64,000 bases of DNA, from assembly GCA_023144005.1 (NCBI GenBank), contig JAGLGN010000020.1, forward strand, positions 188,932 to 252,931. The letters run 5' to 3'. Under the pieces are notes generated by a model. It was not told where the DNA came from and ran no database searches. It saw nothing but the letters and a program-made list of their open reading frames with translations. Made by a program: the position numbers and the translations under genes. This document shows, piece after piece, positions 36,601-45,314 of this stretch; the first letter of the stretch is position 1, and the number at the start of each line of letters is the position of its first letter. This DNA is from a bacterium (GTDB lineage Bacteria; AUK180).

Positions 36601-37981
36601 AGTAGTCGCCGCACGCATCGACAGCAGCATAGATTTCACTATAAATTTCCACAGACAACTGTTGTTCATACACTTCCGTGAACCCCTGCGAATCCATTAA
36701 TTTCAGAACTATCTTATAATCCCCCGGGGCAAGATCAGATATATCTACTGAGTAAATAGTGCTTTCTGCTGCGGCAATATCAAAGGTTTGGAATCCCGAA
36801 GTGCTTGTATCGACAGGAAAAATCAAATCGTCATTATAAATAAATGCGGTAACAAAAACGGGATAATTTACAGCGTCAAAACTTCCGGTAATATCAACAA
36901 ATGGATTTTCTGACAAGAACACTTCTTCGGTAAATACAAACGAGGCATTGATAGCCTCTGTAGCCGGTTGCTTTACTGAATGATTGTTCTTACCCCAGTA
37001 GATCGTCTGACCGAGATCGGCGTTGAAATATGAGAACCCTGAATACCCGCTTGATAAACAGTCATTCCGTATTATTCTATTCGAGCCTACTCTGCCGGAA
37101 ATAAAGTGATCACGATTCAAATTAATAAATTCATTATTATGAATATGGTAAGCATTTCCGTTTAAATCATATACTATAATTCCAGAATCGTTCCCTTCAA
37201 TATCCGATACCACAATTGTGCCTGCGTTCTGCATCACAAGAATTTTTGATAAAGCGCTTCCATCATCGGTAATTTCCCATATTTGATCCAACTCATCAAG
37301 CGCGTAATAGATATGATCTCCATCACTATTGATAAACAGATCGCTTAAATAGATAATTCTCTCGTCAAGGGAGATGCCTCTGATGTCTGTATATGTTGCG
37401 TCTGAAAGATCTACTTCTTTTATTGAAATCATTTGATCGAGTGAAATTGTGATCAAGTGGGAATCAATATCATACTCACGGACATAGACCGGCTCGGTAC
37501 CCTGACTTGCATTAGATACATTACCGGAGCTATTTACCTGCACGACAGCGCCTTCTACGGAACCGAAGAGATAGTATAGGGAATTGTCCATATACATACA
37601 TACTGGAGAAGAGGTGGGGTTATTGGTAATTATAAAACTGTTTCCCTTTTCCAGACTTCCGTTCAATAACGAATAAAAACAAGTTCCCGTGGCATTTTCC
37701 ACAAAGAATGTCGTTAATATGATTCCGGGAAAAAGTCTGTTGTGATTGGGATTGGTAATTACAAGCCCGGGCAAATCGATCTGCTCCCGCAAATCACCGA
37801 TATTCTCAGTCTGGTCCCAGATATTTATCAGATCCAGATCCTCAAAAATCAGAATCTCGCTGCCTTTCCCGATAATACCATCAATCCCGTTAAAATCGGC
37901 AATTGAGTCCAAAGGTTTTTGAAATGCTGAAATCGCAGTAAGAAACACTATAAAAATGATGAAAAGAATGGGCCGCTTCAT
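33602..37981 (-). CDS. Large secreted multidomain beta protein, Rhs partner
   Basis: 1459 aa, signal peptide MKRPILFIIFIVFLTAISA. Residues about 30-350 look like a beta-propeller; about 460-560 contain an FlgD-Ig-like unit (FVWDGLLASDENADNGKYFIFIEL); about 590-930 are TolB-like propeller blades (YCWSPDGSNLLYCS, ISQDNSKLFYYRS, ISRDTTKILYSSYG); about 1095-1160 resemble an OmpL47-type Ig domain (YTIHFWSVDKNENVES); the C-terminal third is alpha/beta and unrecognised. It ends one base before the Rhs ATG, so the two are co-translated. It may chaperone, anchor or export the Rhs protein. No homologue is named with confidence. Confidence 0.75.
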   Translation of the reverse strand: MKRPILFIIFIVFLTAISAFQKPLDSIADFNGIDGIIGKGSEILIFEDLDLINIWDQTENIGDLREQIDLPGLVITNPNHNRLFPGIILTTFFVENATGTCFYSLLNGSLEKGNSFIITNNPTSSPVCMYMDNSLYYLFGSVEGAVVQVNSSGNVSNASQGTEPVYVREYDIDSHLITISLDQMISIKEVDLSDATYTDIRGISLDERIIYLSDLFINSDGDHIYYALDELDQIWEITDDGSALSKILVMQNAGTIVVSDIEGNDSGIIVYDLNGNAYHIHNNEFINLNRDHFISGRVGSNRIIRNDCLSSGYSGFSYFNADLGQTIYWGKNNHSVKQPATEAINASFVFTEEVFLSENPFVDITGSFDAVNYPVFVTAFIYNDDLIFPVDTSTSGFQTFDIAAAESTIYSVDISDLAPGDYKIVLKLMDSQGFTEVYEQQLSVEIYSEIYAAVDACGDYFSPGVQDGCNDVLPVSYSMGCGDEALAQARIVIQDSGGSLVYEELLPLVSGTAQTFVWDGLLASDENADNGKYFIFIELVDDLGGVILSNTEEFFINNFDYHYSISNSVILQDDGNFNYAPVWTSDNFHFYFLRSPILGCIENTLFQTYSISGDAQVWLGDNSGSSDLALDSIGDPNNPVIINPNQYFTADPTPSPVDILSFAFIREFNLFYLDQGSMVHVADDISVDNYCWSPDGSNLLYCSTALGMNYHNDTGEFNILPPGQFWGFHKPIWAFDNNIFFIANNLLHKINIGIGTVETVVLSENDEIVFDYIHANNSSQIIYLSRDYSSGTQIEFFTILDYSLPEESRIISRFQADLSNLDGILTISQDNSKLFYYRSTTEFQGADCNDIGIDPYVGAESIEVFYIDLVTGSQLPAFQYTSPLKGGTPAISRDTTKILYSSYGEASSALKLADISPVSFCSGVDVTPPFVDISVAPSTTFNSVSDGSDILSNPLETLSYLSDPVIEEESGQIEVLCRSFDNQEIDRIELYLDDKLLGINGGPIIRKIVDTRIYSDGEHRLKSVSRDMHGNMGSREKTVVFKNHTIISDTEAPKSDVQFTPVSFINGEIETIPAASIILTAKDNTDLDPLLYYRITNSDGDILPETLYLEEIDTYQFGVGDYTIHFWSVDKNENVESEQSCIFRLVDPLELNRYSLNINTPLIFYNRKLKRNSNELETFETNLSLFSDFDFFLTSDYNEFTNRLADERYGSFVVLGDENVVDDIHWNIMQDRIFSGANYISFHYLKSRELNSISNLFNLKFEGYLPGNEYLLNISAPDFFEAERIIQIHEVMKIADLSDGNSIILSVQHKDQEFPAILLSNHGPGKLIFNTFFTGEADLAALLSDELSYLLVSDTEGLTKRLILNKLFLNFEIDVKLLISHDGNLKFLKDSVTQDIDPYSRELEIYLDSMSDKFYLDFEVIEYPCRLEYEVLYKVNGKWYRFTREEIVFNMPETPEEGE

Positions 37982-37998
37982 GTTACCCCCTTTGCTAT

Positions 37999-38026
37999 AT
38001 TATACAGTATTATAGAATAACTTCAA
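37999..38026 (-). promoter_or_regulatory. sigma-70-type promoter for the Rhs operon
   Basis: Minus-strand TTGAAG (38021-38026), 16-bp spacer, TATAAT (37999-38004), followed by AGGGGG and the ATG at 37981. Confidence 0.5.
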
Positions 38027-38187
38027 GCTATATCTATCAGGTTTCACAGAGGTGAAGAGAAGGAAAGATGGGGGATCCTCGAAGTCAAGAGCATAGGAAT
38101 GACAGAAGGCAGATCAAGCCCAGTTTCTACGCCACACATTGCACCCCACATGTCACACGTGTGCACTTGTCCCTGGGTCCACTGGTT

Positions 38188-39126
38188 TTACAATTCCGCC
38201 AGCACTTGAAAAATAAGTATATTATTAAGAAGATCCTGTGATTCGCCATTGATCTGATAATTCACAGAGAATCTGAGTCCGGGGCCGAGTATATCACAAT
38301 TTATACCGGCGGTAAACCTTGTTCTTATCTCACCCGGCTGAGCTTTATCTCTGTCAAAAAATTCATATCTTGTCAAGAATTCACAATCCGAGACGAAGAA
38401 AGAGAGATTAACAAAATAGGAATATGAATAGAAATTCCGGTCAAATTCATCTTCGTCCTCTGCAGCGGTGAATTGGGCGAGGAAGAGAAAATTCTTCTCA
38501 CGGATATTTGCGAAAATATTGAATCTTCTTGAGATCGACCATCTCTCATCTTCTATGAAATGATCCTGCCATCCGGAAACACCTAGATACATATCTTCAA
38601 ATGGAACAAGATCCATACGCAGCATGTACGCCTTTTCCGAATCCGTGTCAATGAAACCTGTGAAAGTATTGGTGCCGGAACCGTTAGCTACCAAAGCGTA
38701 CAGCACGGCCGGGCCGAATGTTCCCTTCAATAGTATTCCCTCCTCCCTCCATGGACTGAAATCCGCCAGCAGCGGATACTCAAGAGTGTTGAGATTCAGC
38801 GGGGAGACTGGTGTATAAATATCCATAGGAACAAGGAATCTGCCGACGGTAAGGTCAAACATCGAAGAGCGGAAGCGGATCTTAAGCTCAAGGAGATTCA
38901 CATCATCGGAGAGTAGATCGAGCTGTAAGGCGAGGCCTATCCGGCCCTCTACGAGATCGCCGCCGGTTTTTACCCTGACACGCCGGAGCTGGAAGGTATT
39001 CTCGGCGGATTCCTCCACCTTATACCATGCTTGTCCATATGCTTTAAAATATCCCCAAGGGGTATCGGCAGAAAATATAAGTATTGCCTGAAGCAGTACT
39101 GCCAGTAATAACAGTGATCTTTTCAT
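38188..39126 (-). CDS. Phosphate-selective porin O/P-like outer-membrane protein
   Basis: 312 aa. ATG at 39126 chosen because GGAGG lies six bases upstream; it gives the signal peptide MKRSLLLLAVLLQAILIFSA. The mature chain is a barrel of alternating strands with early RRVRVKTGGDLVEGRIGLALQLD and TVGRFLVPMDIYTPVSPLNLNTLEYPL blocks like those of OprO/OprP porins. It is shorter than OprP (about 400 aa), so possibly a reduced relative. The chain ends in Leu rather than Phe. It stands alone with no phosphate genes nearby. Confidence 0.75.
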   Translation of the reverse strand: MKRSLLLLAVLLQAILIFSADTPWGYFKAYGQAWYKVEESAENTFQLRRVRVKTGGDLVEGRIGLALQLDLLSDDVNLLELKIRFRSSMFDLTVGRFLVPMDIYTPVSPLNLNTLEYPLLADFSPWREEGILLKGTFGPAVLYALVANGSGTNTFTGFIDTDSEKAYMLRMDLVPFEDMYLGVSGWQDHFIEDERWSISRRFNIFANIREKNFLFLAQFTAAEDEDEFDRNFYSYSYFVNLSFFVSDCEFLTRYEFFDRDKAQPGEIRTRFTAGINCDILGPGLRFSVNYQINGESQDLLNNILIFQVLAEL

Positions 39127-39194
39127 GAGATCCTCCAACGCGATATTTAAGCAAAATACAAGGCAATTGTCAAACTTTACACAACAATTTCCAT

Positions 39195-39213
39195 CTGTAA
39201 AGTTTCTTTACAG
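39195..39213. promoter_or_regulatory. Palindromic activator-binding site (putative UAS)
   Basis: Perfect 8-bp inverted repeat ctgtaaagtttctttacag with a 3-base centre, 52 bp upstream of the -24 element of the chaperone promoter. Position and symmetry suit a dimeric enhancer-binding protein, though such sites more often lie about 100 bp upstream. Confidence 0.55.
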
Positions 39214-39265
39214 TTCAAGCGCCCACTACAAGCACTTTCCTCCTATATTTCTGCCTTTATATCGT

Positions 39266-39281
39266 TGGCACACAGTTTGCA
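39266..39281 (+). promoter_or_regulatory. sigma-54 (-24/-12) promoter of hsp20-dnaK-dnaJ
   Basis: TGGCAC at 39266-39271, five bases, TTGCA at 39277-39281, with exactly ten bases between GG and GC. This matches the RpoN consensus in full. The transcript would start near 39292, leaving a leader of about 53 bases with GGAGG before the hsp20 ATG. No CIRCE element or sigma-32-like box is seen. Confidence 0.75.
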
Positions 39282-39344
39282 CAATTAATTGACGATGTTG
39301 TTCTGATTCATGAACACATACGGGCATAGCCCTTGGAGGTAAAG

Positions 39345-39788
39345 ATGAATGTAAGAAACTGGAATCACGATGCTGTTTTTGGAAGAGTATCCCGTTTAGA
39401 AAACATCTTTAAGGACTTCCTTTGCGATATGGATGTTCACAAAGACAATACGGGAAAGGCTGACGGCTGGAGCCCGAGGATCGATATAATAGAATCAAAG
39501 GACTCATACCTTATCCTGGCGGAAATACCGGGAGTGAAGAAAGGTGATATCGGTATCGACCTTGAGAACAATGTAATTACACTTAAGGGTGAAAAAACGG
39601 AAAATGAAATTGGAGAGAATGAAGATTTCCTACATGCGGAAAGAGCATGCGGCAGTTTTCAACGCTCCTTCAGACTACCGGAAGCAGTAGATGAAGAGTC
39701 CGTCTCGGCAAAATACCGTGACGGGATACTTCGCTTGGAACTCCCGAAGAGAAAGAGTTCCGCTTCCAAGAAGATAGAGATAAAATAG
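39345..39788 (+). CDS. Hsp20 small heat-shock protein
   Basis: 147 aa from ATG 39345, chosen because GGAGG (39335-39339) sits five bases upstream; an in-frame TTG at 39333 overlaps that site. ATP-independent holdase of the alpha-crystallin family: alpha-crystallin domain at about residues 43-140 with [30 protein letters not shown] and the late A-x-x-x-x-G-I-L motif ([14 protein letters not shown]). C-terminal IEIK is the IxI-type oligomerisation motif. First gene of the chaperone operon, 10 bp before dnaK, under the sigma-54 element. Confidence 0.95.
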   Translation: MNVRNWNHDAVFGRVSRLENIFKDFLCDMDVHKDNTGKADGWSPRIDIIESKDSYLILAEIPGVKKGDIGIDLENNVITLKGEKTENEIGENEDFLHAERACGSFQRSFRLPEAVDEESVSAKYRDGILRLELPKRKSSASKKIEIK

Positions 39789-39798
39789 GAGGAATGAC

Positions 39799-41712
39799 AT
39801 GGCAGGAAAAGTCATAGGAATTGACCTTGGTACTACAAACTCTTGTGTGGCGTTGATGGAAAACGGCCAGGCAAAAGTAATTCACAATGCAGAGGGCGGA
39901 AGAACTACGCCTTCAGTTGTTGCCTTTAAATCAGGAGGCGAGATCATCGTCGGGGAGCCAGCGAAAAGGCAGGCTACAACGAACCCCCAGAAGACGGTAT
40001 TTTCAGTCAAACGACTTATCGGAAGAAGCTTTAGCGAGATCTCCGAGGAATTGAAGATCATTCCTTATGAGGTTTCCAAAGGAAAATCACAGAATGTCGT
40101 GATCAAGATCGGGGATAAGAAATACACTCCTCAGGAGATATCTTCGATGGTCCTTAAAGAGATGAAGAAGATCGCTGAGGATTATCTCGGAGAAGAGGTA
40201 AAGGATGCGGTAGTCACCGTTCCCGCTTACTTCAATGATTCTCAGAGACAGGCTACAAAGGATGCGGGCAAGATCGCCGGCTTGAATGTGCTCAGAATAA
40301 TCAATGAGCCGACAGCGGCCGCTTTGGCATTCGGAGCCGACAAGAAGAAAGACATGAAGGTCGCGGTATATGATCTTGGCGGAGGCACCTTCGACATCTC
40401 CATACTTGAGATAAGTGACGGTGTTTTCGAGGTCAAATCGACCAATGGCGATACTCACCTCGGCGGTGACAATTTCGACATGATCCTTATCAATCACATC
40501 GCAGATCAATTCAAAAAAGAACAGGGCATAGACCTCAGGAGCGATCCTATCGTACTCCAGAGATTGAAGGACGCCGCGGAAAAAGCAAAGATCGACCTCT
40601 CTTCAAAACTGGAGACCGAGGTTAATCTGCCGTTTATTACTGCCGACGCGAACGGCCCCAAACATCTTCAGATGAATATCTCCAGAGCTAAGTATGAGAA
40701 TCTTGTTTCAGACCTGGTCGAGAAATCCATTGAACCCTGCAAGAAAGCGGTAAAGGATTCCAAGTTAAAGGTCTCTGAGATCGACGAGATACTCCTTGTC
40801 GGCGGCATGACCCGAATGCCTCTTGTACAGAAGAAAGTCGAGGAATTTTTCAAGAAAAAACCCAATAAAGGGATCAATCCCGATGAGGCGGTCGCTGTCG
40901 GCGCTGCCATTCAGGGAGGCATACTTTCCGGTGACAAGTCAGTCGGAGATATCCTGCTCGTTGATGTTACTCCGCTATCACTGGGTATCGAAACCCTTGG
41001 CGGTGTTTCAACAAAGCTGATCGACAGAAACACACCGATCCCTGTCAAGAAATCGGAAATATTCACTACCGCGGCTGATAATCAGCCCGAAGTCGACATA
41101 CATGTTCTGCAGGGTGAAAGGCCAATGGCAGCCAACAATAAGACCATCGGAAGATTCCAATTGGCGGGAATTCCCCCGATGCCGAGAAGCGTCCCTCAGA
41201 TCGAGGTTACCTTTGACATAGACGCGAACGGCATTCTTCATGTTACGGCGAAAGACAAAGGCACGGGCAAGGAACAGACGATCAAGATACAGGTTTCTAG
41301 CGGACTTTCCGATGATGATATAGAAATGATGGTCAATGAGGCAAAGGAGAACGAGGAAGAGGATAAGAAAAGAAAGGAGATCATCGAAGCACGCAATAAG
41401 GCGGAGAATCTTGTTTTCCAAACGGAGAAGATCGTCAAAGAAATGAAGGAGAACAAGAAGATCTCGGAAGATGAAGAAAAGGAGATCGGAGAAAAGATAG
41501 AGACCCTCAAGGAAAAGGCGAAAGGCGATTCCAAGGAAGATATCGAGAAAGCCATTGACGAACTTTCACAATACTTCGCGGGCATTTATCAGAAGTATGC
41601 AGCCGATCAGCAGTCACAGCAACAGGGATCTCAGGAAGGAGACGAAGAAGCGCCGCAAGAGCCAGCCGCTGAAGGAGATGAAGTGATCGACGCGGATTTC
41701 GACGAAAAATAG
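39799..41712 (+). CDS. dnaK: Chaperone DnaK (Hsp70)
   Basis: 637 aa, canonical length. ATPase domain with [13 protein letters not shown] near residue 7, RRxI-type phosphate loop region, [15 protein letters not shown] near 192, and [15 protein letters not shown] [12 protein letters not shown] near 334; linker [14 protein letters not shown] near 390; substrate-binding domain to about 535 and a lid rich in Lys/Glu ending in an acidic tail [10 protein letters not shown] that matches the GrpE/J-interacting EEVD-like tail of bacterial DnaK. GGAGG precedes the ATG. Lies between hsp20 and dnaJ; grpE and hrcA are absent here. Confidence 0.98.
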   Translation: MAGKVIGIDLGTTNSCVALMENGQAKVIHNAEGGRTTPSVVAFKSGGEIIVGEPAKRQATTNPQKTVFSVKRLIGRSFSEISEELKIIPYEVSKGKSQNVVIKIGDKKYTPQEISSMVLKEMKKIAEDYLGEEVKDAVVTVPAYFNDSQRQATKDAGKIAGLNVLRIINEPTAAALAFGADKKKDMKVAVYDLGGGTFDISILEISDGVFEVKSTNGDTHLGGDNFDMILINHIADQFKKEQGIDLRSDPIVLQRLKDAAEKAKIDLSSKLETEVNLPFITADANGPKHLQMNISRAKYENLVSDLVEKSIEPCKKAVKDSKLKVSEIDEILLVGGMTRMPLVQKKVEEFFKKKPNKGINPDEAVAVGAAIQGGILSGDKSVGDILLVDVTPLSLGIETLGGVSTKLIDRNTPIPVKKSEIFTTAADNQPEVDIHVLQGERPMAANNKTIGRFQLAGIPPMPRSVPQIEVTFDIDANGILHVTAKDKGTGKEQTIKIQVSSGLSDDDIEMMVNEAKENEEEDKKRKEIIEARNKAENLVFQTEKIVKEMKENKKISEDEEKEIGEKIETLKEKAKGDSKEDIEKAIDELSQYFAGIYQKYAADQQSQQQGSQEGDEEAPQEPAAEGDEVIDADFDEK

Positions 41713-41730
41713 AAGTTTACATATATTTAT

Positions 41731-41753
41731 GCGGGGCGGTTATTCCGCCCCGC
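41731..41753 (+). terminator. GC-rich hairpin between dnaK and dnaJ
   Basis: Perfect 9-bp stem GCGGGGCGG / CCGCCCCGC with a TTATT loop, no U-tract behind it. It sits 19 bases after the dnaK stop and 17 before the dnaJ GTG. Without a U-run it is more likely a partial terminator or mRNA-stability/processing stem that lowers dnaJ relative to dnaK. Confidence 0.6.
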
Positions 41754-41769
41754 CGATCGGAGTTAAACG

Positions 41770-42822
41770 GTGGAAATAAAAGATTATTATAAGGTATTGG
41801 GAATTCCGGAAAATGCCTCTCAAGACGAGGTAAAGAGAACATTTCGTAAATTGGCTAAGAAATACCACCCGGATATCAATAAAGCCACGGGAGCTGCTGA
41901 TAAATTCAAGGAGGTCAATGAGGCGTATCAGATCCTCTCGGATAAGGAAAAGCGCAACAAATACGACACATACAGGAAGTACGGCGGAGCAATGCCCGGC
42001 GGAGGCGGTGCGGGATTCAATATTTCCGACCTTTTCAGCGGATTCGAAGGAAGAGGCGGAGGATTTGAAGATATAACAGATATCTTCTCTGGTTTTTTCG
42101 GAGGCGGAGTGGGCAATAGGAAAAGAGGGCCGTCATACGATCAGTTATCGATACATATTCAATTATCCCTATCCTTCGATGAATCTATCAGAGGAACAGC
42201 TAGAAAGATACGGTATTCGCGCCATTCAACATGCGGATTCTGCGGTGGAAGCGGAGCAAGTAAACAGGAAACCTGCCCTACCTGTCATGGAAAGGGCTCT
42301 GTGATCGTCGCCGGAATAATGTCTCAACCGTGCAGGGTCTGCAAAGGGACAGGTAAGGTAACTGTTGAAAAATGCTCCTTCTGCAAGGGTAGCGGTAAGA
42401 CCCCTAAAAAAGAAACAAAGACGGTCAATATTCCTCCGGGAGCGAAAGAGGGAGACAAACTCACATTAAAAGACCTTGGAAACAGCTCCGATGGAGTTAC
42501 AGGCCCTCTTGTGATCCATATTTCCGTAATGCCTTCCACTATCTATAGAAGAGAGGGAAATGATCTTCATATGGACCTTAAGATAGGCCTGTCGGAGGCA
42601 CTGCTCGGGGGCAGCAGGGATATAGAACATTTCGGTACAGTCATCACCGTTAAGATACCCGAAGGCACCAACAACGGAAATAAGTTGAAGATATCAGCAA
42701 AGGGAGTAATGAGGGGAAAAAGGATGGGGGATCTCTATTTGAAGGTCAAACTCGTCCTCCCGAAAAAACTCTCCAGGGGTCAGAAGGCGAAACTGAAACC
42801 ATTCCTGGATTCTATAAAGTAA
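41770..42822 (+). CDS. dnaJ: Chaperone DnaJ (Hsp40, type I)
   Basis: 350 aa. J-domain at residues 3-68 with the HPD motif (KKYHPDINK), Gly/Phe-rich linker about 72-115, four CxxCxGxG zinc motifs in order ([32 protein letters not shown]), then the C-terminal substrate-binding domains with [19 protein letters not shown] start with GGAG about eight bases upstream. Co-chaperone that stimulates DnaK ATPase. Complete and intact. Confidence 0.97.
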   Translation: MEIKDYYKVLGIPENASQDEVKRTFRKLAKKYHPDINKATGAADKFKEVNEAYQILSDKEKRNKYDTYRKYGGAMPGGGGAGFNISDLFSGFEGRGGGFEDITDIFSGFFGGGVGNRKRGPSYDQLSIHIQLSLSFDESIRGTARKIRYSRHSTCGFCGGSGASKQETCPTCHGKGSVIVAGIMSQPCRVCKGTGKVTVEKCSFCKGSGKTPKKETKTVNIPPGAKEGDKLTLKDLGNSSDGVTGPLVIHISVMPSTIYRREGNDLHMDLKIGLSEALLGGSRDIEHFGTVITVKIPEGTNNGNKLKISAKGVMRGKRMGDLYLKVKLVLPKKLSRGQKAKLKPFLDSIK

Positions 42823-42876
42823 AATATATTATTTGCCAAATTCCTGAGCATTTGTTAGAATAAGCCGGAGGAAGAT

Positions 42877-44712
42877 GTGTTTCTAATACCTATCGGCACA
42901 ACACAAAAATTCAGGAAGATACCGATCATCACGATAATACTCATCAGCAGTATGGTACTTATCTTCATGTCCACGAACGGAGCGACAAAGACCGCGGAGA
43001 AAGAATTATACCGGATACAAGAGGAAGTCAGCACTCTAGTTCTGAATGATCTTCAGAATGACCGCGATTACGCTAAACTTCCCTGGAATCAGCAGAAGGC
43101 GATATACAATCAAAAAATGAACGAGGCCTTCGAGGGCACTTTGGAGCTGCAGAGCGAGTATGCTCAAGTCATTTTTGATGAACTTCATGAGGAATTGGAG
43201 GCGCTGCTCAACGATCTGGCAATAATGAAGTTCCGTTTTGATCCTAAAAAGCCGTCTGTGATCACCGCGGTAACAAGCGCATTTCTCCATGGCGGGTTCA
43301 TGCACCTGATATCCAATATGTGGTTCCTCTTCCTCTTCGGCGCCCTTGTGGAGGATTTCTTAGGCAAGATCAATTATATTATATTTTTCATTGCGGGGGC
43401 CATCGGCTCCGCTTATATACACGGGGCTATGAGCGAGGTCCCGGTTATCGGCGCATCAGGCGTCATATCAGGTTTGATGGCGGCATTTCTGGTCTTCTTC
43501 TTTAATCGGGAGATAAAATACTTCTTTTTCATGCTCTTGATCTACCGGGTATATGCGAAAAAATTCCTCTTGAAGGCCTATCTCGCGCTTCCCATCTGGT
43601 TCGCGGTGGAAATAGCCAATCACATGCTCTATCAGGGAGCTGATAATATTGCTCACTCGGGACATATAGGAGGTTTCCTCACGGGAGCGGTCATAACTTC
43701 GATAATACGCTTCACGCCGCTTTATCCCTATTTGAAGGAGAAATACTTCGTCTCTTCTTCGCTCGAAAACCCTCAAAGCTATATCGATGATATTGTTGAC
43801 CAGATGGCGATGGGAAAGCATCGCAAGGCCCTTGACATCGCCCAGAAAGCATTGGAGGTAATGCCCGATTTCCTTCCCCTTCATGAGAAGAAGATCGAGA
43901 TCTATCGCGCCATTAAAGACAGAGCATCCCTGCGGACGGTATACAAAAGGATCTTTCCCATTCTTATTCGAAATGATGTCAGCCTGAGCGACACCTTTCT
44001 GACGGCATATTCTGATTTTGGAGATGAGATACTTGTTGATGATATGATGCCGGCCGTTCTCTTTGATATGAATACCGATCATATGTATGAAAGTACTTGT
44101 TCCTTCGGCGAGGTTTTCTTGAAAAGAGCTACCCGGCAGAACCGTGTGCTGTATTCAAATATCCTTTCATCCGTCGTAGTAGCATTAATGGCATCAAAAA
44201 AATATGATGATGCTTTGATAAAGGTGTATGAGGGGATACTCTTGAATAAAGAACATCCGAAGCAATTAACGAAATTCAGGGAACAGAGAAAAGAGATCTT
44301 CACCAGAAAATTCCGTTCTCAGCCCCATCAGACGATCATGCACCTTATAGAACTTGATGAGCTGAGATTGAATAAGAATTCCGAGGGATTTAAAAACAGC
44401 ATTGATAAATTAGCGGATTTGAAGGAGATCTCCTTCTCTTTCGAGCAGCTCCTCTACTACTCCGAGATATTGCACCCCAAACAGGATTTCAAGAAGGTGG
44501 GTAATATTTTCAAGATCATCGTCTCTTCTTATAAGGATCATCCTCTGATCCATATCGTATATTTCAGGATGGGAAAACTGCTGTTGAAGGTAAAAGAAGA
44601 TAAGCAGGCGGCGATGAGATATTACGAGCAGGCATTTCACTTGTGCCAGATACCCGCTCACACGAAGATGCTCGAGAACGAGATCAACAAACTCCGCGAT
44701 GTGTTAGGGTGA
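42877..44712 (+). CDS. Rhomboid family intramembrane protease with TPR tail
   Basis: 611 aa, GTG start with GGAGG five bases upstream. One N-terminal helix, an unusually long insertion (about 35-120), then the rhomboid core at about 125-285: HGGFMHLISNMWFLFLFG (139-155), the catalytic Ser in GASG (S194) and the catalytic His in AHSGHIGGFLTG (H263). Residues about 300-611 are helical with TPR-like units, probably cytoplasmic. Rhomboids cut membrane proteins within or near their helices. It follows dnaJ by 54 bp on the same strand, so it may share the stress-regulated transcript. The TPR extension suggests regulation by a partner. Confidence 0.9.
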   Translation: MFLIPIGTTQKFRKIPIITIILISSMVLIFMSTNGATKTAEKELYRIQEEVSTLVLNDLQNDRDYAKLPWNQQKAIYNQKMNEAFEGTLELQSEYAQVIFDELHEELEALLNDLAIMKFRFDPKKPSVITAVTSAFLHGGFMHLISNMWFLFLFGALVEDFLGKINYIIFFIAGAIGSAYIHGAMSEVPVIGASGVISGLMAAFLVFFFNREIKYFFFMLLIYRVYAKKFLLKAYLALPIWFAVEIANHMLYQGADNIAHSGHIGGFLTGAVITSIIRFTPLYPYLKEKYFVSSSLENPQSYIDDIVDQMAMGKHRKALDIAQKALEVMPDFLPLHEKKIEIYRAIKDRASLRTVYKRIFPILIRNDVSLSDTFLTAYSDFGDEILVDDMMPAVLFDMNTDHMYESTCSFGEVFLKRATRQNRVLYSNILSSVVVALMASKKYDDALIKVYEGILLNKEHPKQLTKFREQRKEIFTRKFRSQPHQTIMHLIELDELRLNKNSEGFKNSIDKLADLKEISFSFEQLLYYSEILHPKQDFKKVGNIFKIIVSSYKDHPLIHIVYFRMGKLLLKVKEDKQAAMRYYEQAFHLCQIPAHTKMLENEINKLRDVLG

Positions 44713-44797
44713 AATAAAACTGGATCCCACGGTCACAAGTTCCCTCTGGATGACATTCTCCTCTTCTATATTTCCTTCCCGCATCCGCTCAGCGGGA

Positions 44798-44814
44798 GCC
44801 CGGCAACGCCGGGC
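44798..44814. repeat. Small GC hairpin (7-3-7)
   Basis: GCCCGGC, loop AAC, GCCGGGC; perfect. Same geometry as hairpins at 45096-45112 and 63981-63997. Confidence 0.6.
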
Positions 44815-45095
44815 GACCAACCCAAAAGAGTTTTGAACCATTTAAGCGACATTGACATTTTTAACGGCAAGAATGAGTGGTGGCGAAGCCAAAAATATCC
44901 AATTGTCTGAGTGAGCTAAGCTAACGAGTTTTGGGATTTTAATGAATGATGGCCGTGGTGAGTATCATCGCAAAAAATGACACGGGAATAAAGATGGGTC
45001 AAAACTCCATTAAATAATATATATCTTTCTTTTTGAGCATCATGAAATGATGTGAAAAAAGCATATATTAATAATGAAAAGATGGATTATCGGGT

Positions 45096-45112
45096 CCCCG
45101 ATGTAATCGGGG
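45096..45112. repeat. Small GC hairpin (7-3-7)
   Basis: CCCCGAT, loop GTA, ATCGGGG; perfect, in the same gene-free region. Confidence 0.6.
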
Positions 45113-45314
45113 TTCCCAAGGTCACGCGCCTGATAGCGATAATGACAGATACAGGTATTTTCTCATTCCCAAACTAATCTCTATCCTTTATGATAATCCG
45201 ACTTTGTTCTTGGTACAAGTACTTGATGTCTGCGGTGTTGTGGCATTACACCTCACCCATTGCGGCTTGGAGGGATTGCATCGGACTTCAATAAATATTT
45301 TCTTCAAAACCGGT

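Larger units (their letters stand above)
44713..45314. other. Gene-free 602-bp intergenic region with small hairpins
   Basis: Between the convergent rhomboid and radical-SAM genes; no ORF with coding character. It contains two perfect 7-3-7 hairpins: GCCCGGC-AAC-GCCGGGC at 44798-44814 and CCCCGAT-GTA-ATCGGGG at 45096-45112, which resemble dispersed intergenic repeats. No U-tract follows either, so terminator function is weakly supported. Confidence 0.55.

Noticed and set aside
39139..39344. CIRCE or sigma-32 control upstream of hsp20
   Set aside because: No TTAGCACTC/GAGTGCTAA repeat and no CCCCAT-type -10 found; the palindrome present is ctgtaaag/ctttacag.
44860..44960. Possible IS-end or transposase tail in the 602-bp spacer
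   Set aside because: Short open stretches only, no matching inverted repeat and no coding continuity.
45130..45175. 14-codon minus-strand ORF downstream of the radical SAM gene as RiPP precursor
   Set aside because: No ribosome-binding site, no Cys/Ser/Thr-rich core and overlap with a hairpin-repeat region.
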